A stretch of DNA of 64,000 nt from Ochotona curzoniae (Eukaryota; Chordata; Mammalia; Lagomorpha; Ochotonidae). The stretch lies in the NCBI RefSeq assembly GCF_017591425.1, contig NW_024466399.1, positions 1,364,001 through 1,428,000 on the forward strand. Direction: 5' to 3'. How positions within the stretch are numbered: position 1 is the first letter of the stretch; every line of letters begins with the position of its first letter. A program made the translations under genes and the position numbers. The notes beneath the pieces are model-generated. The model was not told where the DNA came from, searched no databases, and saw only the letters and a list, made by a program, of their open reading frames with translations. Below are positions 12,105 through 22,757 of this stretch, one piece after another.

Positions 12105-13043
12105 TACATAAGCCTAAGTCATGATAATTCATTTCCATTACATGGTTGTTACTTTTGCTCTATTAAGACCTATCTGAAGGAAGACAAAGAGATTGCTTAT
12201 GTAACCTGTGAATTCTCAATTTTCAAAGGTAGATAGATGGTGGGGGAAAAAACCCTTTACTATGGTAACCACATAAAGAGGGGAAATCCAAATTTCAATT
12301 ACATTAAATAATCTAAAACATGGAAAATTTGCAATCTGGTACAGTATACCAAAGTTTATCATCAAATATTAACTAGATCACATTAGTTACATTAATTTCA
12401 GTCAAAACTTTTTTTTTTAAAAAAAAAAGATACACTTGTTAAAAACTACCGTTGTACTCTGACTTAACAAAATTGTTGTAAATGGCTAAAGCCAGTGAAA
12501 CCAGATGACTATTCCTAATGAAACAGCGCCCTCTACAGTCCTGTAGACAAAAATGAAAACACTTTCATTCAACAACTGTACTAGCTTTTTCACATTCTAT
12601 TCAGATAAAAATTTTCAATTACATTCTTTGCATGAATATCAGAATGTCTTAAAGATCGACTGTAGAAACAATTTTTGATTACAGAATAGCCAGCATAATT
12701 AATTTGTAAGTACTGCTTCCTGGGATGATGGAAGAAAAAGCTGATGATTCAGAAATGTCCTGTGTTTGTGTTAGTGTCAGCCAAGGAGAATGTATATTAT
12801 TAACAAGCCATGCACGTGAGGAGAGTCGGCAGACACCATGAATGTCGGCCCTTAATGGGCACAGACTTCTCTTGGTAAACCAGGGGAAGTGATGGGAATA
12901 AAGAATGTTCAAATGAAAAAACAGTGATGTTTGCCGGTATCACACGGTTTTCACAGTATTTTATTACCAAAACCCTATAGTAATACAAACCGACTTGATT
13001 ACCAAGGCCATTTCTGAATCATCAATTCTTTCTCAGCACCTTT
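12105..13043. other. XPO4 intron 1 sequence, nothing recognised
   Basis: AT-rich single-copy sequence with an A/T tract at 12410-12430. I identify no gene or repeat family. Confidence 0.45.
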
Positions 13044-13058
13044 AAAAAGCATTATCAG

Positions 13059-14325
13059 CATTAGTCAATAGTAAAACTACAAAGACATATAGGGAGAGAC
13101 AAAAGCGATCCTGACAACCTCTTAACAGGAGGTCATATGCACGGGGGGGGGGGCGGGAGGGGGCGGGGAGGACCCCCAGAGTGGAGCAGGGGGACAGGAG
13201 GAGGCTTGTATCCCAACTCTGGAGACCCCTGGATCTACAAGAAGGACTATCCGTATGGGCACCAAGGACTAAATTCCAACTGCCAAAGAGACCATTGGGA
13301 ATTGGAGTGCCTTTGGAAGCCAAGGACTCTGAGGTCACCCACCCCAGTTGGAATCTACCACATGGGATGGAAGAAGCCCAAATCCTTCCATGCAGGACCG
13401 AAGGTCATCGGAACAACAGCTGGGAGCCCTGAGCGGTCCACAGACACAGAAGAACAGCAAACTTCCTTTGAGACTTGGAAGGGGAGCTTTCTCTGGTCCT
13501 TACTCAGTTCCAACTTTGGATCCCCACCCTCTCTGGCAATGACCATCAGGGCTGCTCCAGAGTCCCCTCGCCAAAAACACACACAATCAGAATAGACAGA
13601 GAACAATAAGGAAAGCTTAGAACCAGACAGGAAACAGTCAGTGTGGATTCACATATGCCTTACTAGGTAGGACACAGAGATTAGATACTCCTCACTGGGG
13701 AATGGGAGAATTCTCTGCACACCCCTCCTAATACAGTTCTACACCTCAACTGCTGTCATATGCCTTGCTAGAGTTATAAGCTGGTTTAGACTATCCTAAA
13801 ATCTGCCAGGTGCAGCAGAATTATGCCTCAACGTTATAGACTGTTAGATACTAAAATGAGGATAGACCCGAGACAGTTGAATAGTACCCTACAGCCATTT
13901 TAAGGTGCACAGAAGCTGGTTATATATAAACCAAAACCAAAATGTCAATGAAGTAGTCACAGGATGAGGTTGAGAGCTTGCATCTTGTAACATGTTGGTT
14001 ACTCAATACCATGACAATTACTACTGTAATATTGTAAATTGTTGTTGATATTAAGTTGGGGCCTTTTATTGACCAGGATGATATTCTGCCAGCGCTACCT
14101 CCAGACCAGAGATGGTCTCCCCAAGAAACCGTTGAATGTATCTGGACAATTAGATGCTGGACTCTTTGCTTGGTATATGCTTGCAATGGAAGATTCTCAA
14201 CTGAATTTCATTTGTAATACTGCAACAAGGTGGAGGAATCCACCATGGGGGGAGGGAAGGAGGAGGGGTTGGGAAAATCCCAGAGCCTATTAATACAATG
14301 TAATTAATAATAATAATAAAAAGAA
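13059..14325 (+). mobile_element. LINE-1, 5'-truncated, 3' end with target duplication
   Basis: About 1.27 kb lies between two copies of AAAAAGCATTATCAG (13044-13058 and 14326-14340), a 15-bp target-site duplication. The insert opens with what looks like the end of L1 ORF2. It then has the G-rich polypurine tract typical of L1 3' UTRs (13143-13170), a long non-coding 3' UTR, a second GGGAGGGAAGGAGGAGGGG tract at 14250-14268, and a tail CCCAGAGCCTATTAATACAATGTAATTAATAATAATAATAAA. Heavy 5' truncation is the normal result of target-primed reverse transcription. No functional ORF remains. Open frames within it, such as the 152-codon frame at 13137, have no coding significance. Confidence 0.88.
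13143..13170 (+). other. Putative G-quadruplex tract of the L1 3' UTR
   Basis: Four or more G runs of at least three lie within 28 bases, starting with an 11-G run. G4-forming tracts are a conserved feature of mammalian L1 3' UTRs. Confidence 0.75.
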
Positions 14326-14340
14326 AAAAAGCATTATCAG

Positions 14341-15460
14341 GCAAAATTAAACAAATTAATTATTATACAAATTAATATGCTAAGTAGGCAATAAACAAAA
14401 AATATTTCTAGCTAATGAGCCAAAAAACATGTATATTCATATATCTCTGGCACGTGCAAGGCAAGGACTACCCCGAGTCCATATATACCAAATATAATCT
14501 ACCACAGATTCATATCTGAATGTGAGTAACATTCTATTTATAAAGTATCATTTTATAAATAACAGAGTACTATCTAAAAGTTAGCTTATAATAACTACCG
14601 AATTCAAAATCATTATACAAACAGTAAGATCAAGTTATTCATAAAACTGTGCCACATAATGCAATGTAATTAATTTAAAGAAAAAGTTATTATTTAAATA
14701 GCAGATCAGTGTTAACTTTAATTTCCTAACACCAAAACTACAAAAGGAAAAATTTCATGTAACAGCAACGACATTGACGGAGCACTCAGCATTGCTAGAC
14801 TTCACTGTAGACTGGTCAGAACAAGCCTTCATGGGAGAAAGGGAATCCAATTCCCACCGCAGCCATGCAGCGAAGATGCTGTTAGCACTGCTGGAAGCTG
14901 CGACGTGACCCAGGAGTGAGCCCAACAGCAAGAGGCGGAGCTGGCGCTCGGGGCCGGGCAGTCCGGCTCCCAGGCTCTAACTACCCACAGCAACAACACT
15001 GACATCCCTCACACCTAGGTAAGACTCCTGGTTCTTAACGCTCGCAGGCAGGCGGGAAGCGAACCTCCCCTGGGCATCTTCCTGTAGCATCCAACACAGG
15101 TATCAGGGTGCTTTCCACAGCCTGGGGAGCTTGTCAAGAAATAACTACACAGGGGATTTTTTGGTGTCCTGTCCGTGCTTTCTCACTGTCGCTAACAGTA
15201 AAAGCAAAAAATGACTTGCCCGTCAGAGATGGCGTCAAACGAATGAGGAAATTGACAACAGATATGAGAAAAACGCAGGACAATAGTAAATCAGGAGAGA
15301 GGTATATTTAAGTCTGTGCTATTCTGGCTAAGGCAGACTATACAGATTAACTTAAGACAAAAACATGCATGTTAAAATATCTAACGTGGTGAATAAAATT
15401 ATTTTGAAAAAAATACAAAAACACAGTTCATGACATCCAAACACTGGAACAAGAAACAAA
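14341..15460. other. XPO4 intron 1 sequence, nothing recognised
   Basis: AT-rich to about 14760, then a moderately GC-rich stretch at 14870-15080 without a CpG island. There is no exon or repeat I can name. Confidence 0.45.
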
Positions 15461-15777
15461 CATTGTGGTGGAGCGGGTAAAGCTGCCGCCTGCTAACCAG
15501 GCATCCGTGTGGGCTCCACTTCTGGTCTCAGGGCTCAGCCTCCAGTCCCGCTCCCTGCCGTGGCCTGGGAAAGCAGCAGAACTCAACCCCAGTCCCTTGG
15601 CCCGTCGCTCACATGGAAGACCTCGAGGAAGCACCTGGCTCTGGCCCGGCCTACAGGCGCTGCAGCCATCCGCGGAGTGGGCCCGTGTGTGCGAGATCCC
15701 TAAGCTTCCACTGCTTCCTCTGCTATTCCCCCTTTCAAATACATAATCTTTAAAAAAAAAAAAAAAAAAAAAAAAAG
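15461..15777 (+). mobile_element. CSINE, old copy with long poly-A
   Basis: The head is TGTGGTGGAGCGGGTAAAGC, followed by GCCTGGGAAAGCAGCAGAAC, and it ends in about 26 A at 15752-15777. The next SINE starts almost directly after it. Confidence 0.8.
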
Positions 15778-15786
15778 GGAAGCCCA

Positions 15787-16112
15787 GGCCCAGCACGGTG
15801 GCCTAGCAGCTAAACTCCTTGCCTTGAACATGCTGGGATCCCATATGGGTACCAGTTCTAATCCCAGCAGCTCCACTTCCCATCCAGCTCCCTGTTTGTG
15901 CCCTGGGAAATCAGCTGAGGACGGCCAAAAGCCTTGGGACCCTGCACCTGTGTGGGAGACCTGGAAGAAGCTCCTGGCTCCTGGCTTCGAATTGGCACAG
16001 CACCAGCCATTGCGGTCACTTGGGGAGCGAACACTGGACAGATTTTCCTCTCTGTCTCTCCTCCTCCTCTGTGTATCTGACTTTTCAATAAAAAATAAAT
16101 CTTTAAAAATCT
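15787..16112 (+). mobile_element. CSINE, full length, abutting the previous copy
   Basis: GGCCCAGCACGGTGGCCTAG begins 9 bp after the poly-A of the previous copy, and it ends in CAATAAAAAATAAATCTTTAAA. Insertion into or next to an A-rich tail is a common mode for L1-driven elements. Confidence 0.88.
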
Positions 16113-16549
16113 ATATTTTAAACAATTAGGTGACAGCAGGCTTGTAATTTTTTTAAAAGCTTCACTGAACAATGTTGAGAAGAATCAGATTTTTCATTTT
16201 GCACCCTCAATGACAAAAACCTGACCAAGCATGAGGTTTCATGTCCCGCCAGCAGCCTGGTGCTCACCCCATCACTAGGTCCCATGCAGAAGCTCCTGAG
16301 TGGCCGAGTCACTCTAGGACAGTCCCACCGTGACAAGGTTGCCTAGCGCCTCGCCGCTCCGACTATGTCCCTTGTCATTAAGCCACATGAGAGTGCACTG
16401 CACTCCTAACCCTGCACAAAGATCTTATAGACAGATGCGCTCCAGGCCCATTCATGACGGTAACACTAAGCTTGCGAGTGTAATCTCGGACTTGGAGGCC
16501 TCTAATGATATCATCTCAGGTCAGGGGTGCCTCATTAAAGCAATCTTGT

Positions 16550-16725
16550 TACACAGAGGACATCTGGCAAGGTCTGGAAACGCTTGGTTGCCACAGCTGA
16601 GGCATGCTACTGGCAACGGGAGGCTACAGAGTAATGAGGCCGATAAACATCCCTCAACGCAACCAGGACTGAGCCAGTCTCACAAGGACACGGTGACAAT
16701 ATTCAAAAGTCTGCCCCGAGTGAGT
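16550..16725 (+). mobile_element. MER5A-type hAT-Charlie DNA transposon relic
   Basis: CATCTGGCAAGGTCTGGAAA, GGTTGCCACAGCTGAGGCATGCTACTGGC and GATAAACATCCCTCAACGCA follow the MER5A consensus in order. This is a non-autonomous DNA transposon fossil shared by placental mammals. A 222-codon open frame at 16330-16998 runs through it and is not a gene. Confidence 0.65.
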
Positions 16726-16929
16726 TCCTCAAAGTCAACAATCCATGAGCGAAAACGCTTCCAAACACAAAGAGAAAAAACATGGCCCTCTCGGCCACTC
16801 GATCATGACGCGAGCAATCACTTCATGCTGCGTCTGACACCGGCATCCCAAATCAGAGCGCCTGCCTCGGTCCAGGCTGCGTGCTCCCAGGCGGCCCCTA
16901 CCAGCGCGCCTGGCAGGAAGCGGAAGGTT

Positions 16930-17045
16930 CCTAAAGACCTGTCACCCAAGTGGGAGACAAGCAGGAGATCCTGGCTCTGGCTTCAGCCTGGCCCATGAAT
17001 GGCCACTGTGGCCATTTGGAGAGTTTGAGTCCCAGCTGCTCCACT
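16930..17045 (+). mobile_element. CSINE pieces, left side of a nested insertion
   Basis: CACCCAAGTGGGAGACAAGCAG to CCATTTGGAGAG is the 3' half of one copy. It is followed by TTTGAGTCCCAGCTGCTCCACTC, the middle of a second copy, which resumes at 17351. Confidence 0.6.
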
Positions 17046-17350
17046 CTTTTTTTTTTTTTAATTGGAAAGTCTGACGTACAGAGAGAAGAGACAGAGGGAG
17101 AGAGGAGGACTTCAGTCCATTGATTCACTCCCCAAGTGTCTGCAATGGCTGAGCTGATCTGAAGCCAGGAGCTTCTTCAGTCTCCCACGCGGGTGCAGGG
17201 TCCCAAGGTTTTGAGCCGTCCCTGACTGCTTTCCCAGGCCACAAGCAGGGAGCTGGATGGGAGGTGGGGCCAAGGGATTAGAACCAGTGCCCACATGGGA
17301 TCCTGGCACGTGCAAGGGGAAGACTTTAGCTTCTAAGCTACCACACTGGG
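17046..17350 (-). mobile_element. CSINE inserted into a plus-strand CSINE
   Basis: It is full length from the poly-T at 17047 to the head complement CACACTGGGCCC. CTGCTCCACT on the left and CTGCCGCTCCACTT on the right look like a diverged target duplication inside the host element. Confidence 0.75.
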
Positions 17351-17577
17351 CCCACCTGCCGCTCCACTTCTAACTCTGCTCCTTGCAAACTACTCCCAGG
17401 AAAAATGGCCCAAGTGCGTGGACCCCTGCAACTATGTGAGTTACCTGGATGAAATTCTGGGCTCCTGGCTTCTGCCCAGCACAGCCCGAGTCATTGACAC
17501 AAATCCAGGGAGTGCACCTGCATATGCAGAAGGTCCATCTCCACTTTCTGCCTTTCCAACCAATAAAATTTTTAATC
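17351..17577 (+). mobile_element. CSINE, 3' half of the host element
   Basis: CCGCTCCACTTCTAACTCTGCTCC continues the segment interrupted at 17045 and ends CCTTTCCAACCAATAAAATTTTTAATC. Confidence 0.65.
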
Positions 17578-17590
17578 AATTAAAAATGAT

Positions 17591-17882
17591 TTTTTTAAAC
17601 ATTTATTTTTATTGGAAAGTCAGGGTTACAGGGAGAGGAGAGACAGAGAAAGAAATCTACTGGTTCACTCCCCAAATGACTGCGGTTGCCAGAGCTGAGC
17701 CAGTCTAAAGCCAGGGGCCACGCGCTTCCTCAGGGTCTTCCATGGGGGCGATTGGATCAGCCTCTGCTGCTGTCCCAGGATGGGAACTGGAGCAGCCACG
17801 ACTGGCATCAGCACCTATCCAAGATGCTGGTACTGCAGGCGGAGGTGCAGAGGCTTAGCCTCCTGCACCACTGTGTCTGCCC
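17591..17882 (-). mobile_element. CSINE, old copy
   Basis: It runs from TTTTTTTAAACATTTATTTTTATTGGAAAGTCAG to a degraded head near GCACCACTGTGTCTGCCCC. Confidence 0.75.
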
Positions 17883-18299
17883 CTTACACATATCTTTTAG
17901 AATGTATTATGCTTTGAAGAAGAGCAAAATAAGAAAAAATAGTAACACAAGAGAAACTGTTGATATACTTAATATCTAGAATCAATATTTTACTTTAACA
18001 ATGAGAATACAATAATCCAAAGTAATGAGGAGCTAGAACCTATGAGAAACACTGGAGAGATATGGAATCAGAATTTATTTACATTTCAAACAATAAGTAC
18101 AAGGGAACATAGAACTCTAGACTTGAAATGTTCGCTAGGGTCACCAGTGCTCCAGAGCTGATGTGGCTGTGCGCACAGCCCTGCGGAGGACACACCCACA
18201 GCACCGCATCAGCTTGACTCCAGCAAGACGAAGCCAGCAGAGCGCACACTGTGAGGTTACCTGATCTGTGTGTTCTGACACATGCAAGCACAAAACAGA

Positions 18300-18490
18300 G
18301 AACTAACAAAACACTTACTGTGTGCCAGCCACTAAACCCTTTCCTTTTCATGTAAAGCACATCACCTATTTCTCACATGAACCCTCTGGAGTAGGCATTC
18401 GTCTCCCAGGTCAGAAACGGAGAGGGTAAGTTACTCACCACGCGTCTCCTGGCTAGTCGCGGGTGAAGAACCCAGACTCGGCTGTGCTGT
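18300..18490 (-). mobile_element. MIR relic
   Basis: CACTTACTGTGTGCCAGCCAC, CACATGAACCCTCTGGAGTAGGC and CAGGTCAGAAACGGAGAGGGTAAG follow the reverse complement of MIR. Confidence 0.6.
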
Positions 18491-18579
18491 CCTCGTTTCT
18501 AGGGTTTCAATCATCGTTCCACGGAAGTCCATCAACATAGTACTAGTGTGATCGCTCTAACATCACATCTGTTTTGATT

Positions 18580-18915
18580 TATTTTTTTTTAAGATTTATT
18601 TATTTTTATTGCAAAGTCAGACACACACAGAGGAGGAGAGACAGAGAGGAAGGTCCTCTGTCCGATGACTCACTCTCCAAGTGAGTGCAACGGCTGGTGC
18701 TGTGCCGGACCAAAGCCAGGAGCCAGGAACCTCCTCAGGGTCTCCCACACGGATGCAGGGTCCCAAGGCTTTGGGCCGTCCTCGACTGCTTTCCCAGGCC
18801 ACAAGCAGGGAGCTGGATGGGAAGTGGAGCTGCCGGGGTTAGAACCAGCGCCCATAAGGGATCCCAGCACGTTCAAGGTGAGGACTTTACCTGCTAGGCC
18901 ATGCTGCCAGGCCCT
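18580..18915 (-). mobile_element. CSINE, full length
   Basis: AAGATTTATTTATTTTTATTGCAAAGTCAG to GCTGCCAGGCCC, with little divergence in the central block. Confidence 0.9.
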
Positions 18916-19353
18916 GATTTACTTTCTAACTAGCTTTCTGGCGCCTAACACAAAACCACAAAATGCAGATCCCTCAGCTTTCCAAAAATTAACACTCATT
19001 CAAAGATTAGGGGCAAAATAATTTCATATTAAAACAGACACTCTATGGCTCAGAATGAAATATCTATTAGTTTTCAAGATATAATTTAAAACCCTTTGAG
19101 CCTGCACAAGGTGTTGTAGCAGCATTTCCCAGCTTTGCACACACACCTATCCACTCTCCCTCACGAGGCAAGCCACATTGACACCCTAAACAAGTTACAG
19201 CAGATTAAAATACACGTACTCCCTCCTACCCGAGGCTTACTCAGAATCCCAGCACATCTTTACTGAACACCAACAGCCTCACGTGTTGCCTCTCTGGGAC
19301 TGTCAGATCGGACTTTTCACATCACCCACGTCACCGAGATAACAAATGGCTCT
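18916..19353. other. XPO4 intron 1 sequence, nothing recognised
   Basis: Single-copy sequence without an identifiable gene or repeat. Confidence 0.45.
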
Positions 19354-19668
19354 CGGGCCCGGCACGGTGGCACAAGTGGTTAAGGTCCTCGCCTTGCACA
19401 CCTGGGATGCCATATGGGCGCCGGTTCCAATCCCGGCAGCCCTGCTTCCATCCAGCTCCCTGCCTGTGGCCTGGGAAAGCAGTCAAGGATGGCCCAAAGC
19501 TTTGGAACCCTGCACCCGCGTGGGAGACCCAGAGAGACTCCTGGCTTCGGATCAGCATAGCATCGGCCGTTGCGCTCACTTGGGGAGTGAATCATTGGAC
19601 GGAAGATCTTCCTCTCTGTCTCTCCTCTCTGTATATCTGCCTTTCCAATAAAAATAAAAGAAATCTTT
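19354..19668 (+). mobile_element. CSINE, young, full length
   Basis: The head GGGCCCGGCACGGTGGCACA, TTCCAATCCCGGCAG and ATCATTGGACGGAAGATCTTCC mark the young subfamily. A TATATA tract follows the tail. Confidence 0.9.
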
Positions 19669-19790
19669 AAATATATATATATATTTAAAAATGAAAAAGT
19701 CTAGCAAGGCAGACCACCATTTACTAATCATATAAATAAATGTAAATTCTTAATGTTTCAGGACTATACAATTACATGGATGCATTTCAC

Positions 19791-20123
19791 TTTTTTTTAA
19801 AGATTTGTTTATTTTTATTGCAAAGTCAGATATATAAAGAGAGGAGGAGAGACAGAGAGAAATATCTTCTGCCTAATAATTCACTCCCCAAGTGACCGCA
19901 ACGGCCAATGCAAAGCCGATCAGAAGCCAAGAGCCAGGAGTACCTCCAGGTCTCCCAGGTGGGTGCAGGGTCCCAAGGCTTTGGGCGGCCCTTTCCCAGG
20001 CCTCAAGCAGGGAGCTTTCTAGAAGGGAAGTGGAAAAGCCAGTAGACAAACCGGCACCCATATGGGATCCCAGCACATGCAGGGCGAGGGGGACGTCAGC
20101 CACCAGGTTACCGCGCCAGGCGC
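19791..20123 (-). mobile_element. CSINE, full length
   Basis: TTTTTTTTAAAGATTTGTTTATTTTTATTGC to the head complement CCGCGCCAGGC. The middle carries a short insertion (TTTCTAGAAGGGAAG). Confidence 0.88.
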
Positions 20124-20317
20124 TGAATTTCACCTTTCAGGTAAGCTAATACACAGACTTCCTTGAGAAAGTGACTACTTGATTAGGAAAAGGATTCAGT
20201 GAAAGTGAGGAAGAGAATCCCAGGTCTGACAGGGAGAAGGAAGGAGAGAACAGGGGTGTGGAGAATGCAGAGCAGCTGGTGAAAGCCTTCCGAGGGGGCA
20301 CTAGTGCAAGCTCACTC

Positions 20318-20790
20318 CCACCTGGGCCCCTACCCTGTACCCAGCACTGCACCGGGCACCTGCTCTGTACCCCAGCACTGCACCTGGGCACCTACCCTGG
20401 ACCCCAGCACTGCACCTGTGTACCTACCCTGTACCCCAGCACTGCACCGGGCACCTACCCTGTACCCAGCACTGCACCTGTGTACCTACCCTGTACCCAG
20501 CACTGCACCGGGCACCTACCCTGTACCCAGTACTGCACCTGTGTACCTACCCTGTACCCCAGCACTGAACCGGGAACCTACCCTGTACCCCAGCACTGCA
20601 CCTGTGTACCTACCCTGTACCCAGCACTGCACCTGTGTACCTACCCTGTACCCCAGCACTGAACCGGGCACCTGCTCTGTACCCCAGCACTGCACCTCGG
20701 CACCTGCTCTGTACCCCAGCACTGCACCGGGCACCTACCCTGTACCCAGCACTGCACCTGGGCACCTACCCTGAACCCCAGCACTGCATC
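20318..20790. repeat. Minisatellite, 30-32 bp unit, about 15 copies
   Basis: The tandem unit is GTACCCAGCACTGCACCGGG plus CACCTACCCT. Variants have CTGTGTACC for CGGGCACC, or an extra C. C-rich on the plus strand and nearly stop-free in several frames, it produces open frames of 134-156 codons that are artefacts. Confidence 0.92.
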
Positions 20791-21169
20791 CCAGCCTTGC
20801 CCAATAGCAGTCTGGGTATTTCAGGCCAAAAATTGCTATCAAATTTGCACAATGCTCCAGATAAAGTTCTACATGCTACACACACAGAACAACACGTCTG
20901 CGATGAGCTTCCATTCCAGTGGAAGAGTCAGGCATAGGATCACACAAACAGTGAAATATCTCAGGGCCAAGAGTTCTCAGCAAAGCAAAGCGTAGCACAA
21001 TATATAAACAGGCATTTTAATTACATATATACAAATCACAAAGCTGATCTGGGTATCATATATGACCTCTCCACAACAAGATTCATCAAAGAAAACAGCA
21101 GAAATGTCCTGTTAAGTTCATGCCTACAATTAAAGTCATCAAATCACGAAGTGGGCAGTGAGTGGGCTT
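20791..21169. other. XPO4 intron 1 sequence, nothing recognised
   Basis: No gene or repeat identified between the minisatellite and the next SINE fragment. Confidence 0.45.
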
Positions 21170-21330
21170 GGACAATCACAGCTGGCCCCCTCCTGATCCC
21201 AACTTCCTGTCTACGCAGACGCCAGGAAGTGACTCCATACCTGGGTGGCCCACCTGGACTTCATTCCTGACCCCAGGCCTCAGTCTCAGCTACTGGGGGC
21301 ACTCTGCCTCTCAAATAAATAAGTCAAACT
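21170..21330 (+). mobile_element. CSINE 3' fragment, old
   Basis: A weak match ends CTCTGCCTCTCAAATAAATAAGTC, the typical tail of older copies. Confidence 0.5.
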
Positions 21331-21352
21331 TCATGAAACTGATCTGTATGGA

Positions 21353-21712
21353 GTGGGGCTGGCACCACGGTACAGTAGTCTAAGCCTCCATCTGCAGCAC
21401 CAGCACCCCATATGGGCACCAGTTCTTGTCCCAGCTGCTCCACTTCCCAACCAGCTCCCTGCTTATGGCCTGGGGAAAGCAGCAGAGGATGGTTCATGGC
21501 CTTGGGACCCTGCACGCATGTGAGAGACCTGGAAGAAGCTCCTCCTGGCTTCAGCTCAGCTCAGCTCAGCCACTGTGGCCATTTGGGGAGTGAACCAGTA
21601 GATGCAAGATATCTGTCTCACTTCCTCTGTTTCCCCTCCTGTCTGTAAATCTTTCAAAGTTAAGAAAAAATAAATAAATAAAATAAAATTTTCAACTGAA
21701 TCTTTAAAAAAA
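21353..21712 (+). mobile_element. CSINE, old copy
   Basis: GGGGCTGGCACCACGGTACAG head and CCCATATGGGCACCAG. A small tandem expansion of CAGCT occurs at 21553-21575. A-rich tail. Confidence 0.8.
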
Positions 21713-21775
21713 TGTTCTATGTTCCTAATCAGCTCTAAATTTACCTAAATTTCTCTTTCAAAATAATCAGGGGGT

Positions 21776-22026
21776 GAGGATTTGGCACAGTGGTTAAAAC
21801 TCCACGCAGGGCATCTATTTCCCACGCTGCAGTGCCATGCCCGGTTTGTGTGTCAGTTCCACTCTCAAGTCTAGCTTCCCGCTAACGGAGCCCTAGGAGA
21901 TGCCAACCGAGTTTCCTAAGTTTCTGGCTTCAGTTTAACCCGGTGCTGGCTGCTGTGGGCATTGGAGGAGTGAACCAGCACCTGGGAAATCTTTCTCTCT
22001 TTTAAATAAAGACAGAAATAAATAGA
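21776..22026 (+). mobile_element. CSINE, old diverged copy
   Basis: GGATTTGGCACAGTGGTTAAAAC head; the tail is short (AAATAAAGACAGAAATAAATA). The CCTGGGAAAGCAG block is lost. Confidence 0.6.
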
Positions 22027-22352
22027 GGTAAATTTTAATTAAAATAATCAGAAATGTTCAGCAAAATAAAAGGCAACATGAGCAAGGTAACATTCCTTGC
22101 TTTCTATGAAAGTATGACATCAAAATTCTTTTGCACCTTAGAAGTTTATCACTTCTAACACAGTAAAATAAATAACAATTTAAAAGGGAAATCCTCGTAT
22201 TTTATGACATATGATGACAAATTTTTCCTCCTCTTTGCACAAAGAACATCACAATTTCATTTTCATTTGGTGTGGTCAGCTCTGGCTAGAAAACAAAAAC
22301 AGCCTGCAGGAGGTGGAACGTGAGGCGAGGGCTAAGCGAGCAGCAAGACAGA

Positions 22353-22757
22353 CCAGGGCCTGCCACCAGGGCCTGCCACCAGAGCCTGCCACCAGAGCCT
22401 GCCACCAGGGCCTGCCACCAGGGCCTGCCACGCCAGGGCCTGCCACCAGGGCCTGCCACCAAGGCCTGCCACCAGGGCCTGCCACCAGGGCCTGCCACCA
22501 GAGCCTGCCACCAGAGCCTGCCACCAGGGCCTGCCACCAGGGCCTGCCACCAGAGCCTGCCACGCCAGGGCCTGCCACCAGGGCCTGCCACCAAGGCCTG
22601 CCACCAGAGCCTGCCACCAGGGCCTGCCACCAGAGCCTGCCACGCCAGGGCCTGCCACCAGAGCCTGCCACGCCAGGGCCTGCCTCCAGGGCCTGCCACC
22701 AGGGCCTGCCACCAGAGCCTGCCACCAGAGCCTGCCACCAGGGCCTGCCACGCCAGG
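22353..22757. repeat. Minisatellite, 13 bp unit, about 31 copies
   Basis: The unit is CCTGCCACCAGRG, with at least five interspersed 15-bp variants CCTGCCACGCCAGGG. Because 13 is not a multiple of 3, each reading frame cycles over three units. Stops are absent on both strands, which explains overlapping open frames of 147-221 codons. Confidence 0.95.

Noticed and set aside
16330..16998. 222-codon plus-strand open frame
   Set aside because: It passes through a MER5A relic and a SINE fragment; no protein family is recognised.
20258..20774. Plus-strand open frames of 134-156 codons
   Set aside because: They lie within the 30-32 bp minisatellite and are an artefact of a repeat lacking stop codons.
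20318..22757. Possible CRISPR-like repeat arrays
   Set aside because: The repeats are contiguous without unique spacers, in a vertebrate intron; they are minisatellites.
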